Translations under genes and position numbers: made by a program
Assembly (NCBI RefSeq): GCF_004664715.2
Contig: NC_051069.1
Location: 10,405,501-10,469,500, forward strand
Reading direction: 5' to 3'
From: Peromyscus leucopus
Lineage: Eukaryota; Chordata; Mammalia; Rodentia; Cricetidae
Length of the DNA: 64,000 bases
Shown here: piece by piece, positions 34,089-45,705 of the stretch
Layout: every line of letters begins with the position of its first letter
Position numbering within the stretch: position 1 is the first letter of the stretch
The notes under the pieces: model-generated
What the model saw: only the letters and a program-made list of their open reading frames with translations
What the model was told of the DNA's origin: nothing
Databases searched by the model: none

Positions 34089-34423
34089 CAAAGTAAAAAA
34101 AAAGAATGTACAGTATATGTATGTACATATGTATGTATTTGCCCAATCTGAAGTTAATTACATTAAAATGTTAATATATTCTCCTCAAAAAATATTTAAA
34201 AGTATCATATGTCTTGGTAGCCCTTCCTAACCACTACCAAGTGGCATCAAAAGAGGCCCTCCAAGTTATGATACCACCAATGCCCATAGTTTCCAGGCAT
34301 TCTAGCAAAGTCTTGCCAAACACTGACTCTCACCCTGCCTTTTTTTTCCAAGTTGCCTACTCTGGTCAACTTTAAATTATATCTCAAAGCTTTGAAAGGG
34401 GGTTATTTTAAAGGTATCTGAAG

Positions 34424-34640
34424 GCCAGTGAGATGGATCACTGAGTAAAACGACTTGCTGAGCAAGCCCAAGAACCTGAGTTCCATCCCTGGGTCCCACA
34501 GTGAAGGAGAGAAATGACTCTCCAAATTTATCCTCTGATTTCCACAGGCACATTGTGGTGTAAGTGTGCCCATACTCACAAGCATATCACACACACCTAC
34601 ACATAATCACACACACACACACACACAACGAATACATAAA
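34424..34640 (+). mobile_element. B3-type SINE
   Basis: gccagtgagatggatcactg, gagttccatccctgggtccc, gtgaaggagagaaatgactc and a CA-rich tail. Confidence 0.78.
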
Positions 34641-34826
34641 TTTAAAAAAATTTAAAACTAAAGGTGCCCAGCGTTGTTGTCATGGGTGGTCTTTCCTCTC
34701 CAGCTGCTTAACCTCTAGGAAATAATATCAACAATGATAAAAACAAGAACAACTGCATGGTTATTCTGTCTGGGCAAGGTCCTGAGCTCAAACCCCAGAA
34801 CCAATGAAAGAAAAAGAGAGAAAGAA

Positions 34827-34886
34827 GGAAGGAAGGAAGGAAGGAAGGAAGGAAGGAAGGAAGGAAGGAAGGAAGGAAGGAAGGAA
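34827..34886 (+). repeat. (GGAA)15 microsatellite
   Basis: 15 perfect GGAA units preceded by an ID-like remnant (gagctcaaaccccagaacca). Confidence 0.95.
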
Positions 34887-35577
34887 AGAAAAAAGGAGGG
34901 ACGGAGGGAGGGAGGCTCCACTTCTCATCGTAATTCTGTAGCTCTACACAACACCTTATAGCTGATAAGCATTACCACCGCTGTCTCACTTTGCATCCCA
35001 GTGGGCCAGGCAGGGCAAGGACACCCCCCACCCTCATCCTCATCCAACACACACACACTGCCTTGCAGATGACATGGCAAGGATCCAGAGCATGCTTGGA
35101 TGGAGCCATCAAAGCCCACTGGGGCGGGTATCAGTAAGCAAGGTCTGTCCGCAGCCCAGTGCCTCTCTCTGGAGCTGTGTGCGCTCTTCTCTGGAGCTCT
35201 CCACCTGGACCATTCTTGGCCCATCCTTCTCTCCACAGACCATCCTTTTCTGCTTTTTTGCAGCCACAAGACTGCAAGCAGCAGCTCCATCATCCAGGCT
35301 TAGGCCTGACCTCTAGACTGACCTCAACAATTCTACCCTTGAGTCCCATTATCTCCTAGCATAGACCAGAACCTCCCTCTGCCCAGATGTCCATCCAGGA
35401 TCAGGGACAGATTAAGGGGCCCACCATGAAGGACACACAGGGGAGCTGAGGCAGAAGAAGGAGAGGCAGATTTTCTTCGGGGGGGGGGTTTGCTGGGGGA
35501 AAACAAAGGCAGATTTTTAATTTGGCACTTGCTAAAAGCTGCTGGGACAGTCTGAGCCTGGCAGGAGAACAGCATGC

Positions 35578-35822
35578 GGAGGGGCTGGAGATGTGGCTCT
35601 GTTAGTAGAGTACTTGTCTGGCATGCACGAGGCCCTGAGTTCAATCCCCAGCAACCCATAAAACAGATGTGGTAAAAAAAACTAGGCACACTGCTATAAT
35701 CTCAACACTCTGGAGGTGGTGGTAGGATCAGGAGCTTCAGGTCATTGTGAGATACATAGTGAGACCAGCCCGAGCTACGTTAGATCTTGTCCAAAATTAA
35801 AAAAAAAAAAAAAAAAAAAAAA
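35578..35822 (+). mobile_element. ID-B1 composite SINE
   Basis: ggggctggagatgtggctct, gagttcaatccccagcaacc (strong B box), a B1-like half, and a poly-A tail of about 22 nt at 35801-35822. Confidence 0.85.
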
Positions 35823-36040
35823 GTGAAAACAATGTTCATTGTCTGAGGACACAGCAGAAGAGAACACCTGAGGCTAACGAGGATGCTCTCTGTCATCTCT
35901 AACACTACCCCCCTCCCCCAAAGTCTCTGACCACTACCCTGAGCCAGCAGCCATCTCCCTCAGCAACCTAGGAACAGGGCCATCTGTGGCCCTCTCTCCC
36001 CCAGCTCATCCAGCTGATGCCCAGACTCTTTCCTCTGCAG

Positions 36041-36190
36041 GTGCGGATCTGGGAGATTCCTGAGGGCGGGCTGAAGCGGAACATGACTGAGGCTCTCCTG
36101 GAGCTCCACGGACACAGCCGGCGTGTGGGGCTGGTTGAGTGGCACCCCACGACCAACAACATTCTGTTCAGTGCTGGCTATGACTACAAG
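36041..36190 (+). CDS. Coro2b: Coro2b coding exon (probably exon 4)
   Basis: 50 codons, phase 0 both ends. Acceptor tcctctgcag|GTGCGG, donor TACAAG|gtggga. Encodes VRIWEIPEGG (closing strand of the previous blade), KRNMTEALLELHGHSRRV and the next blade VEWHPTTNNILFSAGYDYK, whose closing strand VLIWNL is again in the next exon. Roughly residues 112-161. Confidence 0.98.
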
Positions 36191-36634
36191 GTGGGACCTG
36201 GGTGTGGGGCGGCCTGGCTAGAGCTGGCTCAGTGAGGAGGGATGGGGGAGAGCAAGGGATATAGCCTAAAAATGTTGACTGGCATTGGTCCATTCCTTCA
36301 ATCACTCATTCACTCTGCATAAGACTGAGAATCTCCTGCGCACAATTTCTTCCTGGGGGACCTTGGGCTTAAGGCATCTTTCCTGTCTTCTCTGGAGTTT
36401 TGTGGACTAGAAAAGAATGGCCGTATCCTTTGCCTGGTAACTTCCTCACCAAGAGATGACCATGCATCCTGGTAGGAAAAAAATGAGCAATCCCCGCTGC
36501 AGTACAGGGGAGGCTACAGCCCCAAACCGGATCACGCCAGTCGTCAGGGGCCAGTCATGGATGTCTCTCCTTGTTTCTTGAAGAAACCAAGACTGGTACA
36601 GGGACCTGTTGGGGGATATCAGTAGACATATGTT

Positions 36635-36890
36635 GGTTATTTTTCTGGCTGTTGTGACCAAATACCTAACAAGAAGCAATTTAAGGAAGGGATTGTTTTG
36701 GCTCACCGTTGGAAGGTCTAGTCCGCCATGATAGCGGAAGCATGAGGCCGCTGCTCACACTGCGTCTGTGGTCAGGAAGCAGAGAGATGAATGCTGGTGC
36801 TTTTTATTCAACTGTAGCCCATGGAGTGGTGCTGTCCATGTGAGGAAGGGCTTCTCACCTGAGCTAACCCAGTCCCAAAACTCCCTCACA
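36635..36890 (-). mobile_element. Rodent hAT-like fragment (URR1-type)
   Basis: ttggttatttttctggctgt, cttggct-like gattgttttggctcaccgtt, ggtcaggaagcagagagatg. A diverged relative of the copies at 33225 and 43375. Confidence 0.45.
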
Positions 36891-37093
36891 GACATGCCCA
36901 GCGCCTTGTCGTCTAGGTGATTTGTAGATCCTGTCAGGGTGATGACGAACAGATGGGTGTAGTTGAGCTGCATCTGCCTCTCTGAACAGAACCCTTGACA
37001 GTGTGCCTGCCTCCCAGCATAGTTCAGACCATGTGCAGGCAGCTCCGGCCAGGGTCTGTTGGGGTGGGTGGAGGACAGGCACCCGGGACCACA

Positions 37094-37099
37094 GCCGCT

Positions 37100-37132
<33 letters not shown>

Positions 37133-37142
37133 CCGCCGCCGC
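37094..37142 (+). repeat. (GCC)11 trinucleotide repeat near a splice acceptor
   Basis: Eleven uninterrupted GCC units (37100-37132), a CC shift, then GCCGCCGC. The block ends 28 bp before the exon at 37171. It is the most CpG-dense spot inside the gene window. Confidence 0.96.
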
Positions 37143-37170
37143 TTTACCTCCCGCATGTCTGCCTCCACAG

Positions 37171-37335
37171 GTCCTCATCTGGAACCTGGACATAGGCGAG
37201 CCAGTGAAAATGATTGACTGCCACACCGACGTGATCCTCTGCATGTCCTTCAACACAGACGGCAGCCTGCTCACCACCACGTGCAAAGATAAGAAGCTCC
37301 GTGTGATTGAACCCCGCTCCGGCCGGGTGCTGCAG
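37171..37335 (+). CDS. Coro2b: Coro2b coding exon (probably exon 5)
   Basis: 55 codons, phase 0 both ends. Acceptor ctgcctccacag|GTCCTC, donor CTGCAG|gtggag. Encodes VLIWNLDIGEPVKMIDCHTD, a blade with VILCMSFNTDGSLLTTTCKD, and LRVIEPRSGRVLQ. Roughly residues 162-216. The 5' flank is open in frame back to 37003 through the GCC repeat, but the acceptor and the coronin match make the exon start clear. Confidence 0.98.
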
Positions 37336-37864
37336 GTGGAGCTCTACATTTTGTTGGGGAGGAGGTGTTGGGGGTCTGTGGGGGAAGGGGTTGTGCTGGA
37401 GCTCATGCACCTCACCCACACCTGCTGGTCAGCCTGTCGGCATAGGGCCGTTCTCAGCCTGTAAGACTTCTGACTTGTTATGGGTAGAAAGGAACCAGAG
37501 GACTCTTTCCTGCACAGTGACCTCTCCTCCTAATGGGATTCTTCAGCCTGCCGCAAGGGGCTTCCGCCCTGAGTCCCAGGAGTTAACCAAGTCTCATCAT
37601 GGGTACAGAGGGAGGGGACTTTGGACTCACTGCCCAGCCACCTGCACAGGATGATCCTGGGGCAAACGGCACACAGGTCCAGGTCCACAGATGGCTCCAC
37701 GTGGGGAGTCTGGTGGTGAGGTTAGTCCCTGAGTCTCAGATTAAAAGCACTGAGTGCTATTTGGGAATAACCAATGGCAGTTTCTTGAGTTCTCACTACA
37801 TGGCAACCGTACGGCTCTGGAAGGTGGAAAATATGGATAGGCAGGACGGAGGACAGAGAAGTAC

Positions 37865-38010
37865 TTGGTTAAGAAGGAGCAGTTGATAGACAGCTTGCCC
37901 ACCATGCACAAAGACCTGGGTTTGATCCCCGACACTGTCTGAAACTGTACATGGTGGTACATGCCCGGGATCCCAGCATCTGAAGACAAAGGCAGGAGGA
38001 TGGGATGGTT
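37865..38010 (+). mobile_element. ID-B1 composite SINE fragment
   Basis: gcacaaagacctgggtttga with ccccgacac (B box) followed by tggtggtacatgcccgggat and acaaaggcaggaggatggga. Confidence 0.65.
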
Positions 38011-38252
38011 CTTTCCAGGAGATGTTGTGTGGGATTAAAAGAAATGCCATGGTGACAGTCCTTGACACAGTCCCCTGAGGGGGATAGTGAAGGTTAACCC
38101 AGCCCTTCCCTGTTCCGGCTGCTGCTCTGGATAATGCAGGACCCTTGCTTCCTGATTCCATGGGTTTCTTGGGGGAACTGCCATCCCATTCTGCTCTCTA
38201 CAGAACCACGTGTTGAAGGTCCTGGCTCACCTATGGTCTCTGTCCCCACCAG

Positions 38253-38369
38253 GAAGCAAACTGCAAAAACCACAGAGTGAATCGGGTAGTGTTCCTGGGC
38301 AACATGAAGCGGCTCCTCACGACAGGGGTCTCCAGGTGGAACACGAGACAGATCGCCCTCTGGGACCAG
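38253..38369 (+). CDS. Coro2b: Coro2b coding exon (probably exon 6)
   Basis: 39 codons, phase 0 both ends. Acceptor gtccccaccag|GAAGCA, donor GACCAG|gtcagc. Encodes EANCKNHRVNRVVFLGNMKR, then LLTTGVSRWNTRQIALWDQ, a WD40 blade with the typical coronin TTGVS-type turn and closing strand IALWD. Roughly residues 217-255. Confidence 0.98.
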
Positions 38370-39447
38370 GTCAGCCACAGGGATGCAGCAGGATGGCCAG
38401 GAGGGGCAGGCTGCCTAGATCTGAGCTCCCGGGACCTCTGCTTTCCAGATGGGGCAAGGGTAGAGTGAAGTCCGTGGTCTGGGTGCCTGGGGCCTCCATG
38501 CAGGTGGATGGAGAATATACTAGAAAAGGGCTGGGATGAAGCCCATGTGGGGGAAGAGACCAAGAAAGTGGTGCTTCTGAAAGTCTTCACCCTGGCCCAT
38601 CCTGGGTGGAGAGTGGACAGGACAGGGCCACCTCAGATGGGGCTTAGATGGTGCTCACAAACCCCTGGACATGGGCATCCATTTAAATATGTACCTGGAC
38701 CATGCTCTGGGGCCCCTAGGACCCCCAAGCAACTGAGTCATCGTTTTCCCGTTACAAACAGCTCAGCTTAGTTCCACTGCCCCAGCTCCATGCCCATGAG
38801 CATGTATCCGTGCCTATATTCCAGCTGCACCGTCCAGGAGGCCTGGCTGGTCTCCGGCTGGGTCTGTAGGACGGTGAGCACCCCTGTGGAGCCCCCTCCC
38901 GTGTCCCCTCACCCACCTCCCCCTCTGCCAGAGCAGTCTAATGGGCCAGCGACCAGCCTGGAAGGCAGCACTGAGCGCTGAAGTGAATGCCAAAGCCCCG
39001 TGTGGCTTGAGGACAGGCCCATTTTCTGTTCTCAGCAACACAGAGGACAGAAAGCCATTCCTCGGGTCCTTCCAGTCGCATCCTAGCTGTGCCCTGAGCA
39101 GAGCTTCCCGGGGTTCTATGGGTAGAGTGGGAGTGGACTGGAAGGCCACGAGGTGAGAAGCAGGAGTGGCCAGCTGGGTCCTCAGAAAGCCAGGTCCCTG
39201 CTGGCACAGCCAGCCTCTTATGGCATCACTGGCAAGGATCGGACAGAGATGGCGGGAGATGGAGCCTGGGACCAGACAGGCTTCCAGACAGTGCCTTGCC
39301 CACCTGCAAGATACTTGTGGCCTTCCTTCCAACCCATGTCTTTTCAGCATCTTGGGAAGTCTTCAAAAGAAGGGGCTGTGCTGGGATGTGGGAAGGAGAC
39401 GTGCCCTCCTCCTAAATGCAGACTGACCCACACCCCCCTCCCCACAG

Positions 39448-39552
39448 GAGGATCTGTCCATGCCGATGATCGAGGAGGAGATTGATGGACTCTCAGGCCT
39501 CCTCTTCCCGTTCTATGATGCTGACACCCACATGCTCTACCTGGCTGGAAAG
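39448..39552 (+). CDS. Coro2b: Coro2b coding exon (probably exon 7)
   Basis: 35 codons, phase 0 both ends. Acceptor cctccccacag|GAGGAT, donor GGAAAG|gtagtg. Encodes EDLSMPMIEEEIDGLSGLLF and PFYDADTHMLYLAGK. The FYDAD...LYLAGKGD pattern is a coronin propeller signature completed by the next exon. Roughly residues 256-290. Confidence 0.98.
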
Positions 39553-39877
39553 GTAGTGGGGTGAGGGAGGGCTGCCAGTTAGTGGGGGGCTCCAGTCCCC
39601 ATTAGACCTTCACTCTTGCCTTACCCCTAAGAAAATGAACCTAACCTTTGTGGCTTCCCATGAGCCAGCCCAGCCCCGGCTCCCACCGCCTCCGTCCACA
39701 CCTCTCTCATTTTCCCTGAATATCAGTGACTGAGAACTCCTTACAGGACAAGCCGGCATGGAGGAATAAAGATCTAACCCTGACACGTAGACAGTGACCA
39801 AGGGCAGAAGGTGAAACGCCTGTCAGGAGATCTTTGAATATGGCCTCATCAGAAAGGCTGTGTGTACACGATAAAAC

Positions 39878-40258
39878 CAACCACACCACACATATCACAC
39901 CACACACCACACTGCACATAACAGTGTACCTACCACATACATTCCATACATACTGACTGTACTGTACATACATACCACAATATATGCTACACACCACACC
40001 ATACGTACATGTCACACAGACCATACATGCATACCACAGTGCACACAAGCCACACATACCATACATACATGCCATATCACATGCGTACCACACATCCCAA
40101 CTTATACATCCCAGCATATACACGCTACACAAACATACCACACTGTACTCATGCACACACATACACACTGCACACAATATCACCCAGATCTCATTCATAC
40201 ACCATACAGACACACACCATGAGCACACATACATACATATCACATACACACCATCCCA
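39878..40258 (+). repeat. Degenerate AC/ATAC-rich repeat
   Basis: About 380 bp built of CACA, ATAC and CACCACA words without a fixed period, in the intron before the exon at 40463. It looks like an old, interrupted (CA)n expansion. Confidence 0.8.
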
Positions 40259-40462
40259 CCTCCACCCTTGCCTCCCGAAGAGCTACCAAGGTCTGAACTG
40301 TAGGTCTCCTTGGTCCCCACAGATCCTCCTGTGGGGAGGGGGGTGTGGGTCCTTGGTCTCCGGCCACCTCTGAGGCACACGGGCAGCTCTTCTCCATAGC
40401 CCCCTGGGGCTGGCTTTGCTGGACCCTGCCCTCCATCCTCATTGCCTCTCTGCTACCCGCAG

Positions 40463-40559
40463 GGGGATGGAAACATCCGGTACTATGAGATCAGCACGGA
40501 GAAGCCCTACCTGAGCTACCTCATGGAGTTCCGCTCCCCAGCCCCACAGAAAGGCCTAG
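40463..40559 (+). CDS. Coro2b: Coro2b coding exon (probably exon 8)
   Basis: 97 nt, phase 0 in, phase 1 out. Acceptor gctacccgcag|GGGGAT, donor GGCCTAG|gtaagg. Encodes GDGNIRYYEISTEKPYLSYL and MEFRSPAPQKGL plus the first base of a split Gly codon. IRYYEI closes the last clear WD40 strand; SPAPQKGLG begins the coronin C-terminal extension. Confidence 0.98.
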
Positions 40560-41751
40560 GTAAGGACCCAGAGGGGGATTGCTATGATCCCAGCATTCAA
40601 AGAGGCTGCGGGGCTGCTCTGTGCGGAACGGGAGACGGCTTTGGCTTGTGCGTCATAATCCCTTTTACACAGTAGTCAGACTCCAAAGGGCAAGTGGGAA
40701 TGGGACCCACAGAGGCTGCTTCAGCTGGTCAGCTGCCCCTGTAGCCCGCTGTCACTCATGGCACTAGCTTGGCCATCTCTGCCCAGCAGCAGCCTGCAGG
40801 GCACCGGCTCTGGGTCTTCTTCCCCAGCTGCCGATGGAGAGACTCACTCCACAGTGGGGCTCGCATGGTACGAGGTGGCTCGGTGGCTTGGAAGCCAGGA
40901 CTCCAGCCCCAAAGCTGCAGCCCTGGCCAGGCCCAGCACAGCAGGCAGAAGTTCACCATTTTCCCAGGACCCCAGAACTCAAAGAGGGGAGCAGAAGACT
41001 GTGAAGTTCAAGGTCAGATTAGGGGCTGTGAGCCGAGACCCTGTCTCAGTGAAGAAAAAGAGAGAAAGAGAGCTACGTGGGAGGGAGGGCATTCTAGAAT
41101 TCGTTTGGAAGAGCAGCTTCCTCTCCAGTGGGAAAGACCTAGACCCTCACTCACACATTACAGGAGAGACGCGTGTGCTGCCTGCCCCTGGCATGCTGCC
41201 AGACGAGTGCCAATCACCTTTGTGCCTCATTCTCTGATGACCTCACACAAGGCTGTTTCTGCTTGAAGAACCAAAAAGTTCAGAGTTAGTGACTCACCCG
41301 AGGACTCCTGAGTGGAAAAAGAGTGCCAGTTCAAAACCAGTTTGTGGACCCCCAGGCTGAGTGCTTAGCACTCTGCTGCCCCGCCTCCGTCTGTTCAGGA
41401 GATAAAGCTGTTAGGGACATCATGGCTAGTGAAACACACACGTGCTGCTGGTTCTAGGAGATAAACAACGGGCGCCCTCTCTTAGGCTGTATTGAAACCT
41501 CTGAATGAGTGGGGGATGGCTTTGCCCTCCATTGTGTCCTCTGCTGACTGAGACCTAGGGCTTAGGGAAGACAGGTCACCCCAGAAGGTCCTGGCCCTGC
41601 AGCCTTGCTACACCTTTATATGTTGAGTTTGAGGCCAGCCTGAGATACGTGACCTTGACTCTGACCATGCCACCCCCACACCCCACCCCCACACAAAAGA
41701 AAGTAGTGACCAGTAGAGGCTGACTAGTGACCATCTAGAGTCAAAGGCTGA

Positions 41752-42039
<288 letters not shown>

Positions 42040-42138
42040 TGAGGAGGGTGGTGACAGCCCAGAGGTGTGCCTGGCTGGGTGGCAAGGGCTTTCTCAGCAG
42101 TCCCCAGATATCCTTTCTCTTCTTCCTCCTTCATGCAG

Positions 42139-42229
42139 TCAGATTCCTACCAAGAAGACATTTACCCCATGACCCCAGGCACGGAGCCAGCTCTGACCCC
42201 AGATGAGTGGCTGGGAGGCATCAACCGAG
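42139..42229 (+). CDS. Coro2b: Coro2b coding exon (probably exon 10)
   Basis: 91 nt, phase 0 in, phase 1 out. Acceptor cttcatgcag|TCAGAT, donor AACCGAG|gtacct. Encodes SDSYQEDIYPMTPGTEPALT and PDEWLGGINR plus the first base of a split Asp. SYQEDIYP...EPALT..EWL is the coronin hallmark. The preceding intron is only 153 bp and the following one 177 bp. Confidence 0.98.
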
Positions 42230-42406
42230 GTACCTCAGCAGGCAGGCGCCACAGAAGAGCCCTCCCTACTCCCCAGCCTCCTCTGCATGACCCCCCCCCC
42301 ACCGTCCAGATGTCCCCTCCCTCCCACACAGCCAGCTCAATGCAGTGAGGCTCCCTCACTCTACAGTCCGACCTGTTATATGACTCTGCCTCCCTTGCCT
42401 TCCTAG

Positions 42407-42546
42407 ATCCTGTGCTGATGTCTTTGAAGGAAGGCTATAAGAAGTCTTCAAAAGTGGTGTTTAAGGCCCCCATCCGAGAAAAGAAGAGTGTTGTTGTGAA
42501 TGGCATAGATTTATTAGAAAATGTTCCACCCAGGACAGAAAACGAG
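42407..42546 (+). CDS. Coro2b: Coro2b coding exon (probably exon 11)
   Basis: 140 nt, enters in phase 1 and leaves in phase 0. Acceptor tgccttcctag|ATCCTG, donor AACGAG|gtaagg. Encodes (D)PVLMSLKEGYKKSSKVVFK and APIREKKSVVVNGIDLLENV, then PPRTENE. This is the lysine-rich linker between the coronin extension and the coiled coil. Roughly residues 391-437. Confidence 0.98.
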
Positions 42547-43374
42547 GTAAGGTGCAGGGTCTCTCCCGCAGCTCAGGAAGAGCCGGGCCTTCCTGTTACC
42601 ACTATGAGCTTCGGGCTTGGAAGCCGGCTCTATTCTGGGGCATTTTTCTTCCAGTGGCAAATTCTGTAAGTAGTGTGTGGTTGGCTTGCTTTGCCTCTGA
42701 CCTCAGTGAATAGAGTCTGAGAAGTCTGAAAGGTCTGTGCCCCTCCAACCTCAAATTCACCGACACGAGGGTTGAACATCTCCTCATGAATCCACCATGG
42801 GGTGTTACTGTCAGGTGTTGCTATGAGGATTGTAAATTACCAACAAACAGGATCCAGCTAGGCCTCATCATCAGAGCCCGCCTTGCCTTCCTGCTTGATG
42901 GTCTGTGGTGTTTCCTGCCTCGGTGGAAGAGGCTGGAGGTCTATGAAAGGCTCTTTGTACCGTCTAGAAGGGATGCAAGCCCATTCTGGGAGAGCTGGAG
43001 CTGAGCCGTTCTTGACCATGCCCTCTGAAGTCATCTCCATTCAGTCTATACCCCCCAGGCCCACATGCCAACAGAGCTCAGCTCAGCTGGTAGTTATGGG
43101 ATGCCTGCTCTGTGCCAGGCCCTTGGCCTGATGCAGCTGGAAGAGTGATTGATTGGTTGTATGGCCCATCTGTGTGTGGATACTGGCTCTGCAATTTTCT
43201 GGCTGGAACTGAGTGAGTTTCCTGACTTTTCCAACAGCTGTGACATTTAAGAGATCATGCACAAGTACCCAGTGGTCTTCACAGCTCATGCTAGGTGCTC
43301 AAAGAGGCTGGCTGTGTTAGGCTCTGTATTGTTATGTAATAAATTACCCCAGAGCATATTTACTTCACCCCATG

Positions 43375-43645
43375 TATTAGTTACTTTTCTCATTGTTGGG
43401 ACCAAAACACCTGAAGGGGCAAGCGGAGAGTGTTTACTTGGGCTTACAGTTCGAGGGGCTACAGTCCATGATGGCAGGGAAGTCATGGCAGCATTAGTGG
43501 GAGGCATCTGGCCACATCACCTCCACAGTCAGGAAGCAGAGAGTGAACAGGAAGTGAAGCAGGGGCTATAAAACTTCTAACCTCACCCTAGTGGCCTCCT
43601 TCATCCAGGGAGGCATTGCCTCCTAAAGGTTCCACAGCCTTTTCC
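43375..43645 (-). mobile_element. Rodent hAT-Charlie-like element (URR1-type)
   Basis: attagttacttttctcattg, cttgggcttacagttcgagg, cagtcaggaagcagagagtg and the ccacagccttttcccaacgg end. Same arrangement as 33225-33552. Confidence 0.5.
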
Positions 43646-44208
43646 CAACGGCACCACCGGTCGGAAACCGCGTTAAAACACACCATCCTCGAGGGTGCAC
43701 TCAAAGCCCAATGCCTGACAAAGGTTTGTCAGCTCACAGCATCTGCGGGTGCCTGTGGTTCAAGTCACTCATGGAGCTGCAGCTCTATCAGCTGGGCCTG
43801 CAGTCACATGCCAGGTCCCGGCTAAGGGAGGACCTGCTTGGATATTCATTTATTCCCATGGCTGCTGTCACGCTGAGGGCCTGAGTCCTCACTGTCCTCG
43901 CCATGTGGATTTCGCTACATGCTAGCTTTCATCCTGGCAGCCAGCCTCCCGCAGCGTAAGAAGAGTCCAAGATGGAGGCCGAAACAGTTCTGTAACTAAT
44001 CCGGGGAAGACACATCATCGCTCCTGTTTGCTTGACACTGTTAGGTCCAGTTCAGTCTCGAGGGAAGAGAATAGCAACTTAGACTAGGCTGCTGGTCCAC
44101 AAAGGTGGGCTGTCACCACCATTAATAAAAGTTAGACTGCACTCGACCTCAGGGATTGCCTTAAAATTAGACAGGCATTTGGTCACAGGCATGAAATCTG
44201 ATTATGTG

Positions 44209-44345
44209 GGCTGGGGCTGGGGCTGAGTGGGTGAAATGCTTGTCCAGCATGCTCAGGGACCCAGGTTCAATACCCAGTACCATATAAACTGGCATGGTGA
44301 TAGACACCTATAATCCGAGTGCTTTTGAGGTAGAAGCCAGCCTGA
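44209..44345 (+). mobile_element. ID-B1 composite SINE fragment
   Basis: ggctggggctgagtgggtga, acccaggttcaatacccagt (B box), ctggcatggtgatagacacc. Confidence 0.65.
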
Positions 44346-44976
44346 GCTAGATACCTGGGAGAGGGAGAGAAAGGGATGTGGGGTCGTGTGCCACTGTGGG
44401 AGATTTCTAGAATGGATGAAGTCCTGTGATAAACAGGGTTCTTTTCAAAATAACCTCCAGGAGGAGGCAGTGCAGGGCAGTGATAGAGAGTTGGAGCAGG
44501 GGTGAAGCTGGATGAGGTACTAGGGAGTTCCTGGTGCTACGTTTCCTAGTTTCGTTTATATTTAATATTCGGTTTTTAAAACGTTAAGTACTCTGCCTTT
44601 TGGAGGTAGAAACATGGGTTGCTGAGATTGCCCAGGTGAGCAGCAGTGAGAGGTGGAGCTCTGTCTCAGCCCTGAGGGTGGAGAGGGAGGGCTGGAGGGG
44701 ATTAATGGAGTGACATCCAGCTACCAGGATGTCCATCTGGATGGAACTGAGGACGGGGAAACATTCACAGGTTCTCTGCTCAGGTGAGGCAGAGTCCACT
44801 ATCCTCCCATAGCAAAGCTGTGCCTCTCCCATCTTGGGAAGAAGTAAGTCAGGCCCTGCAGATCCGCCTTTACTATGGCTGTAGTCATTCCAAAAGCTCG
44901 GAAGCAACCAACAAGAAAGAGAGGCATGAAAGGAAAACACGGAGACCTAAGTAAGGACAAGGAGATAACTCGTAAG

Positions 44977-45126
44977 CAGGGCGTGCTGGTACGTGCTTGA
45001 AATCCCAGCACTCAAGAAGCTGAGGCAGGAGGATTGCCATGAGTTTGAGATCAGCCTGGACTACATAGTGAATTCTGGGCCAGACTAGGCTACAGAATAA
45101 GACTCTATCTCAAAAACAGGACAAAG

Positions 45127-45161
<35 letters not shown>

Positions 45162-45185
45162 AAAAGAGAGGGAGGGAGGGAATGG
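44977..45185 (+). mobile_element. B1 SINE with (GA)n tail
   Basis: B1 at 44977-45120: gaaatcccagcactcaagaa, gaggcaggaggattgccatg, gactctatctcaaaaacagg. A GA tract lies at 45127-45182. Confidence 0.8.
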
Positions 45186-45267
45186 CACATGGTTGGATAT
45201 CTCAGTAACTTTACTGAAAATGTGTGGGTGTGAGGGTCTGTGAACTGTACCCCAAAAGCCATGTTTT

Positions 45268-45470
45268 GAAGTGGGCATGGTGGTGCATGCATGTAATACC
45301 AGAAGTTGGGAGGACAAGGCAGTGGGACTGACTTGAGTTCAAAGCTAGCCTGGGCTACAAGCCTGTAGCCCCAGCACTCAAGGGGTTTAGGCAGGAGTAG
45401 CTCAAATCCCAGGCTAGCCTGTGCTATATATAATGGGACCCTGCCTCAGCAACCCCCACCCAATAACATT
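45268..45470 (+). mobile_element. Two partial B1 SINEs in tandem
   Basis: A first start at 45268 (gtgggcatggtggtgcatgc) and a second body at about 45360 (gcctgtagccccagcactca) ending gaccctgcctcagcaacc. Confidence 0.6.
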
Positions 45471-45534
45471 ATTAATTAATTAATTTTAAAACAAGGAAAA
45501 TCAATGAAAGGAGGGAATCATAGAAGTGAGGCAT

Positions 45535-45705
45535 TCTTGTTTGTTTGCTTGCTTGTTTGTTTGTTTGAGACAAGACTTCTCTGTATAGCCTTGGCTTTCC
45601 TGGAACTCACCATGTAGACCAGGCTGGTCTTGAACTCTGAGAGATCTGCCTGCCTCTACCTCCTAAGAGCTTGGATTAAAGGCTTGCACCACCATGACCA
45701 AGTAA
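45535..45705 (-). mobile_element. B1 SINE
   Basis: gtttgagacaagacttctct, cctggaactcaccatgtaga, gatctgcctgcctctacctc, gattaaaggcttgcaccacc on the plus strand. Confidence 0.85.

Larger units (their letters stand above)
23558..36040 (+). other. Coro2b intron (12,483 bp)
   Basis: GT/AG intron between the first two visible exons. SINEs, microsatellites, hAT-like and LTR-like relics are listed separately. Stretches in which I see no gene or clear repeat: about 23560-24370, 24640-25630, 26880-28170, 30880-31590, 32620-33220 and 34960-35570. Confidence 0.95.
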
